Origin: Calothrix sp. 336/3
Lineage (GTDB): Bacteria; Cyanobacteriota; Cyanobacteriia; Cyanobacteriales; Nostocaceae
Direction of reading: 5' to 3'
Assembly (NCBI RefSeq): GCF_000734895.2
Contig: NZ_CP011382.1
Coordinates: 5,744,700-5,808,699 of the forward strand
Length of the DNA: 64,000 bases
Shown here: positions 55,093 through 64,000 of the stretch, piece by piece
Layout: every line of letters starts with the position of its first letter
Position numbering within the stretch: position 1 is the stretch's first letter
Notes under the pieces: model-generated
Databases searched by the model: none
What the model was told of the DNA's origin: nothing
The model's input: the letters and a program-made list of their open reading frames with translations, nothing else
Position numbers and translations under genes: made by a program

Positions 55093-58000
55093 TTAATTAG
55101 GATTGAAGATAACATCTACCCAGTAATTACTAGCTGCGTAGCTAGAATTGGGAAAGGTGGGAGTTGAACTGTAAACATAGACACCATTACCACCTCCAGC
55201 ACTATTACTTAACAAACGTAATGGTGGTTTATCCACACCAGAGGTAAAGTAATTCTCTGTCAGTGAATATTTACCCACATTCGTATGGTAAGAAGCAACG
55301 TAGGTGGTATTAGCAGTGATGGGAATTGGTGTCGGAAAGTTAACTTGCTGCCAACCGGAAGCAGTTTCGTTCGTGAACGTAACTTCACCCACTTTCTGAC
55401 CACTACTTGTCCAGATTGTGCCAATGTGAACCCCTATACTTTCGGGACTCTTGTAAAACTTGATGCCAGTAATACTACCACTTACATCTGTGCGGAACTT
55501 CACACCTAAAGTCAGAGGTGCGGTTTCTGGGTCAGTGATAACTGCTGGAGTCGCCGTATTATCCCATGCACTCACCGGACTACTAGCATTACTGCCTGTT
55601 GTGAAAGACCAAGTATAATTTTGTGCTAGAGCATTACCTGCTGGGTCTTTAATTCTGGGGTCAACGGTTCCCCCTTTAACTGTGACAGTATAAGTTGTAC
55701 TCAGTGCTAAGGAGCTGCTAGGGGTAAAAGTAGCACTGTTATTGGCAGAGTTGTAACTCACTGTCCCTGATACTAAGGTATTATTCGCACCTCGTAACTC
55801 CAAGGTATTAGTATTAACAGTTGTCGGGGCGATCGCCTCACTAAAAGTTGCCGTGACGTTGGTAGCTAAACTTACACCCGTTGCCCCACTGGCAGGTGTT
55901 GTTCCTGTAACCGTTGGTGGGGTAGTATCCTGGGGTGCAGTCGTACTAAATATGACATCTACCCAGTAATTGCTGGCGTTGTAGCTGGAAGTCGGGAAGG
56001 TGGGATTGGCATTATAAGCATAGACCCCGTTATTCCCATTTTCCCCGTTGCGTAGAGCATAGAGGGGAGCGCTATTAAAGCCAGAGTTAGTAAAGTACTG
56101 CTCATTAATCGAGTAGCGTCCGACGTTGGTATGGTAAGAAGCCACGTATAATGTATTTGCAGTAATGGCTACAGGTTGGGAAAAACTTACCTGCTGCCAA
56201 CCAGAGGAGCTTTCATTGGTGAAAGTTGCCCTTGCTAACTGTTGACCACCGCTTGTCCAAAGTGTCCCAACATGGGTTCCCGTATTTTGTGGTCCCTTAT
56301 AGAAACGTAAACCAGTGATGTAACCACTTATCTGAGAACGGAATTTGACACCTAACTCCACAGCATTTGTAGAAGGGTCTGTAATCACACTGGGTGTGGG
56401 ATTATTCTGCCAAATACTGCAAGGACAATCACGGGGAACGACATTCAATGTGACGGAAGTTCCAGGTGTTTGTAAATTGCCACTGTCATCTACAGCACGG
56501 CTTTTAATCGTCACTGTCCCTAAAGTTGCGGGAGTCCAATCATAACTCCAGTTACCACGACCATTGGCAGGATGCCAGGTATTGCCACCATCTACAGAGA
56601 CTTCCACCGCACCAACGACACCCCCTCCGAAGTCACTGGCTGTACCAGTAATAGTCGTAGGATTACTGACTTGTACATTGGCATTTGCGAGGGGTGAGGA
56701 AATATTAGAAGTGGGGGTAGAGCCATCGGTGGAAGCTGAAGCCAGAGATAAACCAGATTGTAAACTCCCTGGTTGTACACCCATATCGGCAAACAGGTTC
56801 ACCGTTGCTTGCTGCATCCTGCCATCCGGTGTTGTGTTACCGCGATCGTGATTACCATCCAAACCCCATGACCATTGTATGGTTCCAGAGCCAAAAACTA
56901 AGGCTCCACTATTGTGTTTATACAAGGTCAAATGATGATTTGCCGTACCTATGGCATAGCTAGACCCAAAGTCTTGTAGTATCTCTACACCATTGACTAT
57001 AGTACTGGACATTCTCACCAAGCCAGGGGGACGGAAACCATTATCTAAGTCTTCATCCCACTCGTATCCCAGGGTACCACTGGTGAGAGTTGCCTTATTT
57101 CCTGGTGCCAAAGTAGCAATGTTGGTATTACGCCACAGACGCATCTTTCCGTCATCGGCAGGTACTTCGATCGCCGTGGTTCCCCCATTCACCTTAAATA
57201 TGTTGCCACTGAGAGCATTCTCTGGCAATCCGCCATCCTTCGGGGGACTAAAACGAGGGTCGCGCCAGGTTCCAGTCCAAATATTGGGTTGGGGATCGAT
57301 GATAGCATTGGCTTTGGTTTCTTTGTAACAAACCAGAGTCCGATAGGTACTATTGGGGTTAGCGATACTATTTTCCCAGCGAGTTTTCCAAAATATTTCA
57401 TTCCCACTGAAAAAACCGAGATTCACTCCAACGTTGCGAGCTGCTTCGACTTTATCTCTTTGTTGTTTTGACCAATATTCATCATGACCAACGGAGAGGA
57501 ATATCTTATGATTTTTGATCAAATCACCATAGCGATCGCTATCTACCCCAGTAAAGTAGCTCACACTATAGCCATTTGCCTCTAACCACCGCACCATGGG
57601 ATATTCGGCGTTGAATAACCAATCCTGACCATTGTCAACTATCCGAGTATTAAATGGGCGGTTATAACTCACCTTATATGCTCTACCTGCCGGTGAGCCA
57701 GTATAGAGACTGTTGCCTCCATAGCTGTTATATGCTTGCCAAGTAGTATCGGAAGTTTGGAACAGAATATCCGATGTACTAGAGTCATCTCGGACAATAA
57801 ATACGATGTGACTTGCCCCACCAGTATCTGAGCGCACAGCCTTAGCAAAGTATATGCCTGACGTAGCAGTACTAGGTATATCCCACGACGCAGATACTGC
57901 CCAATTGCCACAGTCAACCAAGCCAGTACTTGTATTCGTTGAACAATTAGGCTGATTCTGTGCTGAAGTGCGATTGACGTTAACTGTATTTACCTTTCTT

Positions 58001-58326
58001 GCACCTCGACCACCGTAATAACCCATACGGTAGATATCAAGACGATACTGAGTTGCAGGAGTTTTGATTTTGAAATCAACTCTTTGCCCACGGTTATAAC
58101 TAATATCAGTGGCAAATCCCTGAATACTACTATCTCCGATTCCGGTAATATCCCAATCGGAGGGCAGATTTCCTGTCAAACAGTTTTCCGCCACAATCGC
58201 GTTAGCAGGAGCATTGCAATTAGCTGCAAGTACCCTTTCTCCCGAAAAATTCCAGCCCAAGTTACCGATGGTGACTAGGAAAAAGGCTACCATCGTCAGG
58301 GAAATTATACGGATGAACCTTTTCAT
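55093..58326 (-). CDS. exported N,N-dimethylformamidase-like modular protein with DUF4082 and Big_5
   Basis: This 1077-residue exported protein has a signal peptide (about 1-35, ending VLAAN). Residues about 60-500 form the domain seen in the N,N-dimethylformamidase beta-like family: DFKIKTPATQYRLDIYRMGY, FLSVGHDEYWSKQQRDKVEA and FFSGNEIFWKTRWENS. Then come an Ig-like domain (about 545-620), DUF4082 (about 630-794), Big_5/SbsA-type (797-912) and a second DUF4082 (918-1077). DUF4082 is rich in WQQV, YVASYHTNVGRY and YWVDVIF motifs. It is probably a cell-surface hydrolase; the substrate is unknown. No outer-membrane anchor is seen. Confidence 0.85.
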   Translation of the reverse strand: MKRFIRIISLTMVAFFLVTIGNLGWNFSGERVLAANCNAPANAIVAENCLTGNLPSDWDITGIGDSSIQGFATDISYNRGQRVDFKIKTPATQYRLDIYRMGYYGGRGARKVNTVNVNRTSAQNQPNCSTNTSTGLVDCGNWAVSASWDIPSTATSGIYFAKAVRSDTGGASHIVFIVRDDSSTSDILFQTSDTTWQAYNSYGGNSLYTGSPAGRAYKVSYNRPFNTRIVDNGQDWLFNAEYPMVRWLEANGYSVSYFTGVDSDRYGDLIKNHKIFLSVGHDEYWSKQQRDKVEAARNVGVNLGFFSGNEIFWKTRWENSIANPNSTYRTLVCYKETKANAIIDPQPNIWTGTWRDPRFSPPKDGGLPENALSGNIFKVNGGTTAIEVPADDGKMRLWRNTNIATLAPGNKATLTSGTLGYEWDEDLDNGFRPPGLVRMSSTIVNGVEILQDFGSSYAIGTANHHLTLYKHNSGALVFGSGTIQWSWGLDGNHDRGNTTPDGRMQQATVNLFADMGVQPGSLQSGLSLASASTDGSTPTSNISSPLANANVQVSNPTTITGTASDFGGGVVGAVEVSVDGGNTWHPANGRGNWSYDWTPATLGTVTIKSRAVDDSGNLQTPGTSVTLNVVPRDCPCSIWQNNPTPSVITDPSTNAVELGVKFRSQISGYITGLRFYKGPQNTGTHVGTLWTSGGQQLARATFTNESSSGWQQVSFSQPVAITANTLYVASYHTNVGRYSINEQYFTNSGFNSAPLYALRNGENGNNGVYAYNANPTFPTSSYNASNYWVDVIFSTTAPQDTTPPTVTGTTPASGATGVSLATNVTATFSEAIAPTTVNTNTLELRGANNTLVSGTVSYNSANNSATFTPSSSLALSTTYTVTVKGGTVDPRIKDPAGNALAQNYTWSFTTGSNASSPVSAWDNTATPAVITDPETAPLTLGVKFRTDVSGSITGIKFYKSPESIGVHIGTIWTSSGQKVGEVTFTNETASGWQQVNFPTPIPITANTTYVASYHTNVGKYSLTENYFTSGVDKPPLRLLSNSAGGGNGVYVYSSTPTFPNSSYAASNYWVDVIFNPN

Positions 58327-58451
58327 GGTAAATCCTTGTTCAAAAGTAAATTTTGTTTTAATAGCATGATGAATAAATTAAGCAGATAAAAATAAGACTG
58401 ATATTTGATATGAATTAGGAGTAACTCTTATCCCATAAAGGTTTCAATCTT

Positions 58452-58490
58452 TAATTCACAATTCATTACCCATTACTCACAACTACTCAT
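58452..58490. repeat. degenerate STRR-like tract
   Basis: A degenerate series of ATTCAC, ATTACCC, ATTACTC and ACTACTC-type heptamers lies in the 233-bp gap between the two giant exported-protein genes. It is a weaker relative of the tract at 18782. Confidence 0.6.
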
Positions 58491-58524
58491 AGCTAAAAAG
58501 ATTTCTTCCATTCCTCAATGCAGA

Positions 58525-58550
58525 AGGGACTTTCCCCGTGGAAAATCCCT
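58525..58550 (-). terminator. probable 3' stem-loop of the 1508-residue gene
   Basis: AGGGACTTTCC (58525-58535) pairs with GGAAAATCCCT (58540-58550), 10 of 11 bases, across a 4-base loop. It begins 10 bp after the stop of the gene on the minus strand. The sequence after it has no good U-run, so it may be a weak terminator or an mRNA-stabilising hairpin. Confidence 0.5.
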
Positions 58551-58559
58551 CCTCTTGAT

Positions 58560-61500
58560 TTAGTTTGTGGTACTGAAAATCACATCCACCCAGTAGTTAC
58601 TCGATAGGTAACTGGAGTTGGGGAAGGCTGAATTTGCACTGTACCTGTAGACTCCATTGCCTCCACCAGCGCTGTTACTTAAAGCACGTAAGGGCAGTCT
58701 ATCTACCCCCGTACTTGCAAAGTAGTTTTCATTGATGGAATAGCGACCAACATTGGTATGGTAGGAAGCTACGTATGTCGTATTGGCAGTAATTGCCACA
58801 GGAGTTGTAAACAGAACCTGTTGCCAACCAGAAGCAGTTTCATTAGTGAAGGTAGCTTGTTGTAAGTTTGTACCACTACTGCTCCACAAGGTTCCCACAT
58901 GAGTACCTGTATTACTTGTACTCTTGTAGAAGCGAATCCCCTTAATAAAGCCATTAACATCAGAGCGGAATTTCACCCCTACCTCTACAGCTTGGGTTTC
59001 ATTATCAGCCAGAATATTCGGAGTATCACTGTTATCCCAGATTGTCACACCACTACCTGTGGTAAATGACCAGTTATAATCCTGGGCAAGGGCTGTATTT
59101 GATTGGTCTTTGACTCCCGAATTACCACCTTTAGCAGTGGCTGTGTAGTTGGTGTTAGGTGTTAATGTCGCACTTGGTGTGAGAATTCCTGTATTATTGG
59201 CGGCATCGTAGGTAACAGTCGCTGTCACCAAGTTATTGGCAGCATCTCGTAACTGGATTGTATTAGTGTTGATCGTTGCCGAGTTCATTGCCTTGCTAAA
59301 CTTCACTTTCACCGTTGTGGCAGTACTGACACCAGTTCCAGTCGGATTTGTAGAAATGACCGTGGGCGGTGTATTTGCTGGTGTACTAGTAGTGAAGACG
59401 ACATCTACCCAGTAATTTGTCGATAGATATGTGGAGTTGGGGAAGGCTGGATTTGCACCATAGCGGTAAACTCCATTACCACCACTAATATTATTACTGA
59501 GAGCGCGTAATGGCGGGTTATCCACCCCAGAGTTAGCAAAGAAGTTTTGGTCAGCCGCATATCTACCCACATTTGTATGGTAGGAAGCAATATAGGTAGT
59601 ATTTGCTGTCACCGCTACAGGATTACCAAAGCTTACCTGTTGCCAACCAGAAGCAGTTTCATTGGTAAAGGTTGCCTGAGCTAACTGTTGACCGGTACTA
59701 CTCCACAGGGTTCCCACATGGGTTCCGGTATTTTGGCTACTCTTGTAGAATCTCACCCCAGTAATAAAGCCATCAAAGTCAGATTTGAATTTAACTCCTA
59801 GTTCAACTGCGTTGGGGTCATTGGTTGATGGGTTATTGGGAGTGGGAGAATTAGTCCAGATTCGACAGGGTTGTTGTTGAGAACAGGGCAATCCGGCTGT
59901 GGTAAAAGACCAGGTATAGTCATTACCCAGGGTATTGCCAAATTGGTTCTTGATGATACTGCCTTTCAGGGTAGCCGTATAAACTGTGTTATTTGCTAAA
60001 TTACCTGTGGGTTCTAACTTAGCGGAACGAGTCGCCGCATCATAGGTAATATTCCCAGGTACTAGGGTATTTGCCGGGTCTTTGACTTCAAAGGAGCTAG
60101 CGTTAATAGTTGCAGCATCCATGGGCTGGTTAAAGGTGGCAGTCACACTAGAGCCAACACTGACATTAGTTGCTCCGTTGCTGGGAGAAGTAGAATTGAT
60201 CGCCGGTGGGGGTGCGGCAATATAGGTAGCGACGTAGGAACCACTATCGCCAGGGAAGACTGCGTACTCAATACCTTTAATACCAGATGTGGCAAAGGTG
60301 ACAGAGCTACCATTACGGGTAATTGTGCTGAGAATTTTATCCGCAGAGCGAGTTGGGAGCATTGCTTGTAAGCCATTTGCTCCAGTTGCTTTGGTGATAC
60401 TGAAACTGAGTTGCCCGTTGGTGCTATTCCATGCCAGGGAATTAAAGGAAGAATTATTGCGACCATCTAACCAGGTTAGTAGTTGACGGGCAGTGATTAC
60501 GGGTACATTACGAGCTTTTGCAGAGGCGATCGCTGCATCGGAATCTGCCTGGGAACTAGGTAAACCGTTATCAGTATGGGCATTGATATTAAAAACACCA
60601 TAGTAACCTTCTGCCCCTAAAGCTTTATCTAGTAAAGTATTGACTGTGAAAGGGTAGGACTGTCCAGATTCATCAGTCATCTGAGTTGCCGCTTTATACA
60701 CGTCAATCATTGTGCCGTCGGTTTTGGCAAACCGCATTGGCATTCCACTACCTGTAAAGAATCCCGGACGATCTAATACCCAAATGGGGGGCCAATAGTA
60801 GTAGGTCGTATCTAAACGTATTCCCTTATTCAGTTCAACTTCCGCAGCACCTGTCCAATCACTCCACACAAGACAGTGATGACGCTGGGTGACAGGAGCC
60901 GGTAAACTCGGATAACTAGCACTAAACTGGCTTAATTGTTGGGTATAGTTATTTGTCAAAGAACCAGTTGTGTAATCTGCACAACCTGTGTTGACGTGTA
61001 AAGCAATTTCAAATCCCTGATTGTTATAAGCAGATGCTTGAGCGTTAGTAATGGCTGTGTTGGGGTAAATATAAGAGGTACCGCGAATACATTCCCAATT
61101 ATCGACATTACAACCGGCGGAACTTTCCTGAATAAATTGGTCAAATCGACCAGCAGTTCCCCCATTTCCATGGTCATCACCAGTCATCAACAATGCAGCT
61201 TTTTTGCCATTGGGTAAATACCAGAAGCGAGGTAAGGGCTTCTTGGCAAAATTCATATTGATAATTAGGTTAGCTAATAGCCTTTGTTGCTCATCTGCCT
61301 GGGGAATTTCCACCTTGTTCAAATTTACCCAGTCTGTCTGAGGGTCGAAGCTGGCAGCACCGTAAAATTGGTCATCAGAGCGAATTGGTGAAAATCCGTC
61401 CCGTTCTTGACTTGCCCAACTAGGATTACCTTGACGTGTGTAAACAATAGAACGAGCTAAATCAAAGGTAAACGCCGCAGCTTGCCCACTACCCACACTA

Positions 61501-63086
61501 CGCAGGGTAACGGCGGGATTAGATGTGGCTGTGGTGGCATTGTTATAAAGATTTGCCAAACTAGTAGCTGTACTTAAGGTATAGCGGTCTGCCGTACCGT
61601 GAAACTGAATAGTTTGATTAACTAATCCATTGCCAACGTTTTTGCTCGTGTCTATGAGCAAATAACCATTACTCAGGGTCGAGTTAGAATCTGTAATGCC
61701 TAATAATCCTGCTAATTGTTTATCAGGACGCATGGCAATCAGATTACCACCACCATTTACCCAAGTCGTAAATGTAGTCACCTGAGCCGGAGTTAAGCTC
61801 ATCTCTGCCAAAATCACTACATCATAGTTACTCAACAGCGATGTTGATACTGAAGAGATATCTGTAACACTGTAGTAGTTCAGCCCTTCATTACGGAGAA
61901 CTTCCGTATAGTACTCTCCAAATTTGTTGGAATTGTTAGTGACAACTAATACAGGACCTGTGGGGGGTGTGGGGATAGCAGCAATTAAGGTTTTATCTTC
62001 AAATTGCGATGGGGTTGTTGATAAGGTGCTGCCTGATTTCTCGCTTTTCAACGCCTTGACAGCAGCAGCAGTTTTCCTTGGAACCTGAATTTGTTTGTTT
62101 TTATTACCCTTAACTACATCCCAAACAGATATTTCCCCTGCATCATCTCCCGTCACCAGGCTGTTACTATCCACAGGGCTAAAGGCAACACTATTAACTC
62201 TAGCTGCCTTATTTAAGGGGAGAGAACCCCTAGGTTTCAAGGTATCAGCATCCCAGAGAAATATTTTGTTCTCTTCACCACCGGCGGCAATATATTTACC
62301 ATCAGGACTGAAGGCTACTGTTTGTAAGCGTTTTGTAGGACCTTTGAGGATATCAATTTGTGTACCATTGCTATCCCAAACTCTCACCGTTCCGTCTTTA
62401 CTGGCACTTACTAATACCTTGCCACTGGGACTAAAGGCAATACCCGTAACTGCATCTGCATGTCCCAGTAGAGTTTGGATGATTTTGCCCGTGGTGACAT
62501 CCCAGAAAATAATCCGTTGATCATCTGAAGCACTCGCCAAGATAGTACCATCTGGGCTGAAAGCTAAATCATTGATAAAGTTACGATGACCTTTGAAAAT
62601 TTGCAGTAGCTTATCTTCACTCCAGAGGGAAATTCGGCTATCTTCCCCTGCGGTTGCTAACTTTAACCCATCTGGGCTGTAAGCTACGGCTCTAGTTGGG
62701 TTTTCATGTCCCGTTAAATTACGAGTCTGTTCTCCTGTCTCTATATCCCAAATTCTCAGTACAGTATCCCGACTAACACCAGCAACTTTTTTACCCTTAG
62801 GATTAAAGGCTACTTTCGTCACCGGAAGTTGATTATTGCCTTTGACGGTTAATTTTTCTTGTCCAGTGTCAGCAGAGTATAAAATTACTCGTGCATCTTC
62901 GATGCCTGCGGCTACGGTTTTGCCGTCAGCACTAACGGCAATGGATGTAATTGCTGTAGAATCCGCTTTTTTATTCTGTTTTAATCCTGGAGAGTCAGAG
63001 GGCGGTGTTGCCATGACTTGATTCATCGAAATGATCAGGATTAAAGTACAACAAAATGCAGAAATATATTTTATATATCGCCTCAT
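58560..63086 (-). CDS. giant exported WD40 / amidotransferase-like / NodB-like deacetylase protein with DUF4082 and Big_5
   Basis: This 1508-residue exported protein has a signal peptide (about 1-26), then seven WD40 repeats (about 42-342; for example VNSVAFSP and ISVWD ends), a ThuA/GATase1-like domain (about 360-604; VVILAEMSLTPAQVTTFTTW, GGNLIAMRPDKQ) and a NodB-like polysaccharide deacetylase barrel (about 609-869). The barrel has ALLMTGDDHGN with the metal Asp pair and FEIALHVNTGC. Then come Big_5 (957-1065), DUF4082 (1067-1232), Big_5 (1234-1345) and DUF4082 (1347-1508). The signature suggests a surface carbohydrate enzyme; activity is inferred. No frameshift or stop. Confidence 0.88.
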   Translation of the reverse strand: MRRYIKYISAFCCTLILIISMNQVMATPPSDSPGLKQNKKADSTAITSIAVSADGKTVAAGIEDARVILYSADTGQEKLTVKGNNQLPVTKVAFNPKGKKVAGVSRDTVLRIWDIETGEQTRNLTGHENPTRAVAYSPDGLKLATAGEDSRISLWSEDKLLQIFKGHRNFINDLAFSPDGTILASASDDQRIIFWDVTTGKIIQTLLGHADAVTGIAFSPSGKVLVSASKDGTVRVWDSNGTQIDILKGPTKRLQTVAFSPDGKYIAAGGEENKIFLWDADTLKPRGSLPLNKAARVNSVAFSPVDSNSLVTGDDAGEISVWDVVKGNKNKQIQVPRKTAAAVKALKSEKSGSTLSTTPSQFEDKTLIAAIPTPPTGPVLVVTNNSNKFGEYYTEVLRNEGLNYYSVTDISSVSTSLLSNYDVVILAEMSLTPAQVTTFTTWVNGGGNLIAMRPDKQLAGLLGITDSNSTLSNGYLLIDTSKNVGNGLVNQTIQFHGTADRYTLSTATSLANLYNNATTATSNPAVTLRSVGSGQAAAFTFDLARSIVYTRQGNPSWASQERDGFSPIRSDDQFYGAASFDPQTDWVNLNKVEIPQADEQQRLLANLIINMNFAKKPLPRFWYLPNGKKAALLMTGDDHGNGGTAGRFDQFIQESSAGCNVDNWECIRGTSYIYPNTAITNAQASAYNNQGFEIALHVNTGCADYTTGSLTNNYTQQLSQFSASYPSLPAPVTQRHHCLVWSDWTGAAEVELNKGIRLDTTYYYWPPIWVLDRPGFFTGSGMPMRFAKTDGTMIDVYKAATQMTDESGQSYPFTVNTLLDKALGAEGYYGVFNINAHTDNGLPSSQADSDAAIASAKARNVPVITARQLLTWLDGRNNSSFNSLAWNSTNGQLSFSITKATGANGLQAMLPTRSADKILSTITRNGSSVTFATSGIKGIEYAVFPGDSGSYVATYIAAPPPAINSTSPSNGATNVSVGSSVTATFNQPMDAATINASSFEVKDPANTLVPGNITYDAATRSAKLEPTGNLANNTVYTATLKGSIIKNQFGNTLGNDYTWSFTTAGLPCSQQQPCRIWTNSPTPNNPSTNDPNAVELGVKFKSDFDGFITGVRFYKSSQNTGTHVGTLWSSTGQQLAQATFTNETASGWQQVSFGNPVAVTANTTYIASYHTNVGRYAADQNFFANSGVDNPPLRALSNNISGGNGVYRYGANPAFPNSTYLSTNYWVDVVFTTSTPANTPPTVISTNPTGTGVSTATTVKVKFSKAMNSATINTNTIQLRDAANNLVTATVTYDAANNTGILTPSATLTPNTNYTATAKGGNSGVKDQSNTALAQDYNWSFTTGSGVTIWDNSDTPNILADNETQAVEVGVKFRSDVNGFIKGIRFYKSTSNTGTHVGTLWSSSGTNLQQATFTNETASGWQQVLFTTPVAITANTTYVASYHTNVGRYSINENYFASTGVDRLPLRALSNSAGGGNGVYRYSANSAFPNSSYLSSNYWVDVIFSTTN

Positions 63087-63271
63087 ATTTTATAGGGTAA
63101 GTTGGTGGAAAACTAAAACATCACTGTGTAGTTGCTGCAACTTTTGCAGGTTTATAAGTGTAGAGAAGTGATGGAAATTAAAATGTTTTATTAAGTTTAT
63201 CTTTTGTTGATATCTATGTATAAGCTAATTATCTAAATGATGCAGAATATTGTATTCTAAAACATAGAAAA

Positions 63272-63877
63272 TCAAGATTTAACTTTCTTTCTAGATATCA
63301 GCCATTTTGTAAAAATCACGCTAACAATTCCGGGTATAATGCTAGGCTCCCAAACAGAAACAACTGTAGGAGAACCATAACTGACTGAGGCAAAATATAA
63401 TCCATTGGGATCGACGACACTATAACCTGTTTCATTTCGACCAGCAGTTGCTAATGGAGTTAACCCAAAGAAAAAGCCACTAGGATTAAAATTTGCTGCT
63501 AATCCAGGTTTGTTAATCACAAAATTTAATCCTTGAAAATTACCATTTTGTATGGTTATCTTGGGAAACCGAGGATAGCCAACATCATCACGTTCCGTAT
63601 ATGTAATTCCTAAAAAATTAAAGCTGAGATGGAAAAGAGAAATCTCTGTACTACCTGAGCCAGTTAAAAGTTCATCGTTATAACTAAACACACCAGTATA
63701 AGACTTCCCCGGAGGAAAGAGAATATTATCTGTGATGCCAATCCCTGGGCGAGTGAAATCACTAACTGTAAAGGTTCGGCTGACTGTAACTGCTTTTACC
63801 AAATATGAATTAAAAATTGCCAAGCTTACCCAAGTCAGGCAAGTGGCAACGGTAGTTATGGATAAATTACGAATCAT
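63272..63877 (-). CDS. exported PEP-CTERM-like protein with WEP variant
   Basis: This 201-residue protein has a signal region (about 1-28) and a C-terminal tail typical in layout of PEP-CTERM: Trp176-Glu177-Pro178 (VSVWEPSIIPG), a hydrophobic stretch (about 180-192), then LISRKKVKS. The first proline of PEP is replaced by tryptophan. The body has LTGSGSTEISLFHLSFNFLG and QNGNFQGLNFVINKPG. It follows the WD40/NodB giant after 185 bp on the same strand. It may be an exosortase substrate; the variant lowers confidence in sorting. Confidence 0.8.
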   Translation of the reverse strand: MIRNLSITTVATCLTWVSLAIFNSYLVKAVTVSRTFTVSDFTRPGIGITDNILFPPGKSYTGVFSYNDELLTGSGSTEISLFHLSFNFLGITYTERDDVGYPRFPKITIQNGNFQGLNFVINKPGLAANFNPSGFFFGLTPLATAGRNETGYSVVDPNGLYFASVSYGSPTVVSVWEPSIIPGIVSVIFTKWLISRKKVKS

Positions 63878-63897
63878 TTTAAATTTAGCAAATGCAC

Positions 63898-64000
63898 TTA
63901 TTCAAGTATTTTCCAGATAGCATTTTCTAAATAAGTACATTCATCGGATTGCCATGGGTATTCTGGTCGTTCAAATTCATGCATACTGACTTCAAACTGA
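63898..64000 (-). CDS. C-terminal fragment of an unknown protein at the window edge
   Basis: The minus-strand frame from the edge reads QFEVSMHEFERPEYPWQSDE, then CTYLENAIWKILE and TAA at 63898-63900. It is open to the edge, and composition is protein-like. Too short to place in a family. An internal ATG exists, but the frame extends beyond it, so the start probably lies outside the window. Confidence 0.45.
   Translation of the reverse strand, partial: QFEVSMHEFERPEYPWQSDECTYLENAIWKILE

Noticed and set aside
1..64000. tRNA, rRNA or riboswitch genes
   Set aside because: No T-loop-like or conserved rRNA or riboswitch core was recognised by eye; a covariance search would be needed to exclude them.

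Overview
The window looks like chromosomal DNA of a filamentous, probably heterocyst-forming cyanobacterium (Nostocales). The signs are very many GCGATCGC-type (HIP1) palindromes inside and between genes, heptanucleotide STRR tracts (ATTACTC repeats), cyanobacterium-typical families (Tab2/DUF1092, SLH-OprB porin, DUF6745, PEP-CTERM proteins) and a degenerate CRISPR array with a GGAAAC-ending repeat. The genus cannot be fixed from the sequence alone. No rRNA or tRNA gene was seen.

Layout. 0-9 kb is housekeeping and metabolism: a TldD/PmbA-type protein cut by the window edge, a Tab2-type RNA-binding protein, a large exported propeller/phytase-like protein, a small protein overlapping a tRNA-dihydrouridine synthase, an MFS exporter with a C-terminal monooxygenase-like domain, and a zinc alcohol dehydrogenase. 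9.4-17 kb is a signalling block on the + strand: a CHASE3-HAMP-GAF hybrid histidine kinase with three receivers, a CheR methyltransferase, a receiver-less CheB methylesterase and a second hybrid kinase, with no chemoreceptor. 17-24 kb holds an exported protein, glyoxalase I, a repeat-rich spacer, an SLH-OprB porin, two convergent gene remnants and clpB. 24-31 kb holds dispersed repeats, a short decaying CRISPR array without cas genes, a CAP-domain protein, an M28 peptidase, a DUF6745 protein, a WcaF-like acetyltransferase, a YdcF-like protein and an intact ISAzo13-type insertion sequence with a TAA target duplication.

31-55 kb is a polysaccharide/glycan locus, almost all on the minus strand. 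Transcription from 54987 downwards meets a WbpD/WlbB-type acetyltransferase, a PEP-CTERM protein, a Gfo/Idh/MocA dehydrogenase, a DegT aminotransferase, an unknown Rossmann protein, a sugar N-formyltransferase-like protein, an NAD-dependent epimerase and a second DegT aminotransferase with an unusual cysteine cluster. After a 409-bp gap come nine glycosyltransferases or glycosyltransferase-like proteins and a polytopic O-antigen polymerase/ligase-like protein. Together they suggest synthesis of an acylated amino-sugar nucleotide (N-acetyl and perhaps N-formyl) and assembly of a surface glycan. No flippase, Wzc/Wza or ABC export genes are present here.

55-64 kb carries two very large exported modular proteins that share four DUF4082 modules and Big_5 (SbsA-type) modules. 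One is built on an N,N-dimethylformamidase-like domain, the other on a seven-blade WD40 propeller, an amidotransferase-like domain and a NodB-like deacetylase barrel. A second PEP-CTERM-like protein and a gene fragment at the edge follow. The combination of amino-sugar glycan synthesis, PEP-CTERM proteins and carbohydrate-modifying exported giants is the most likely place for an undescribed surface system; that reading is inference.
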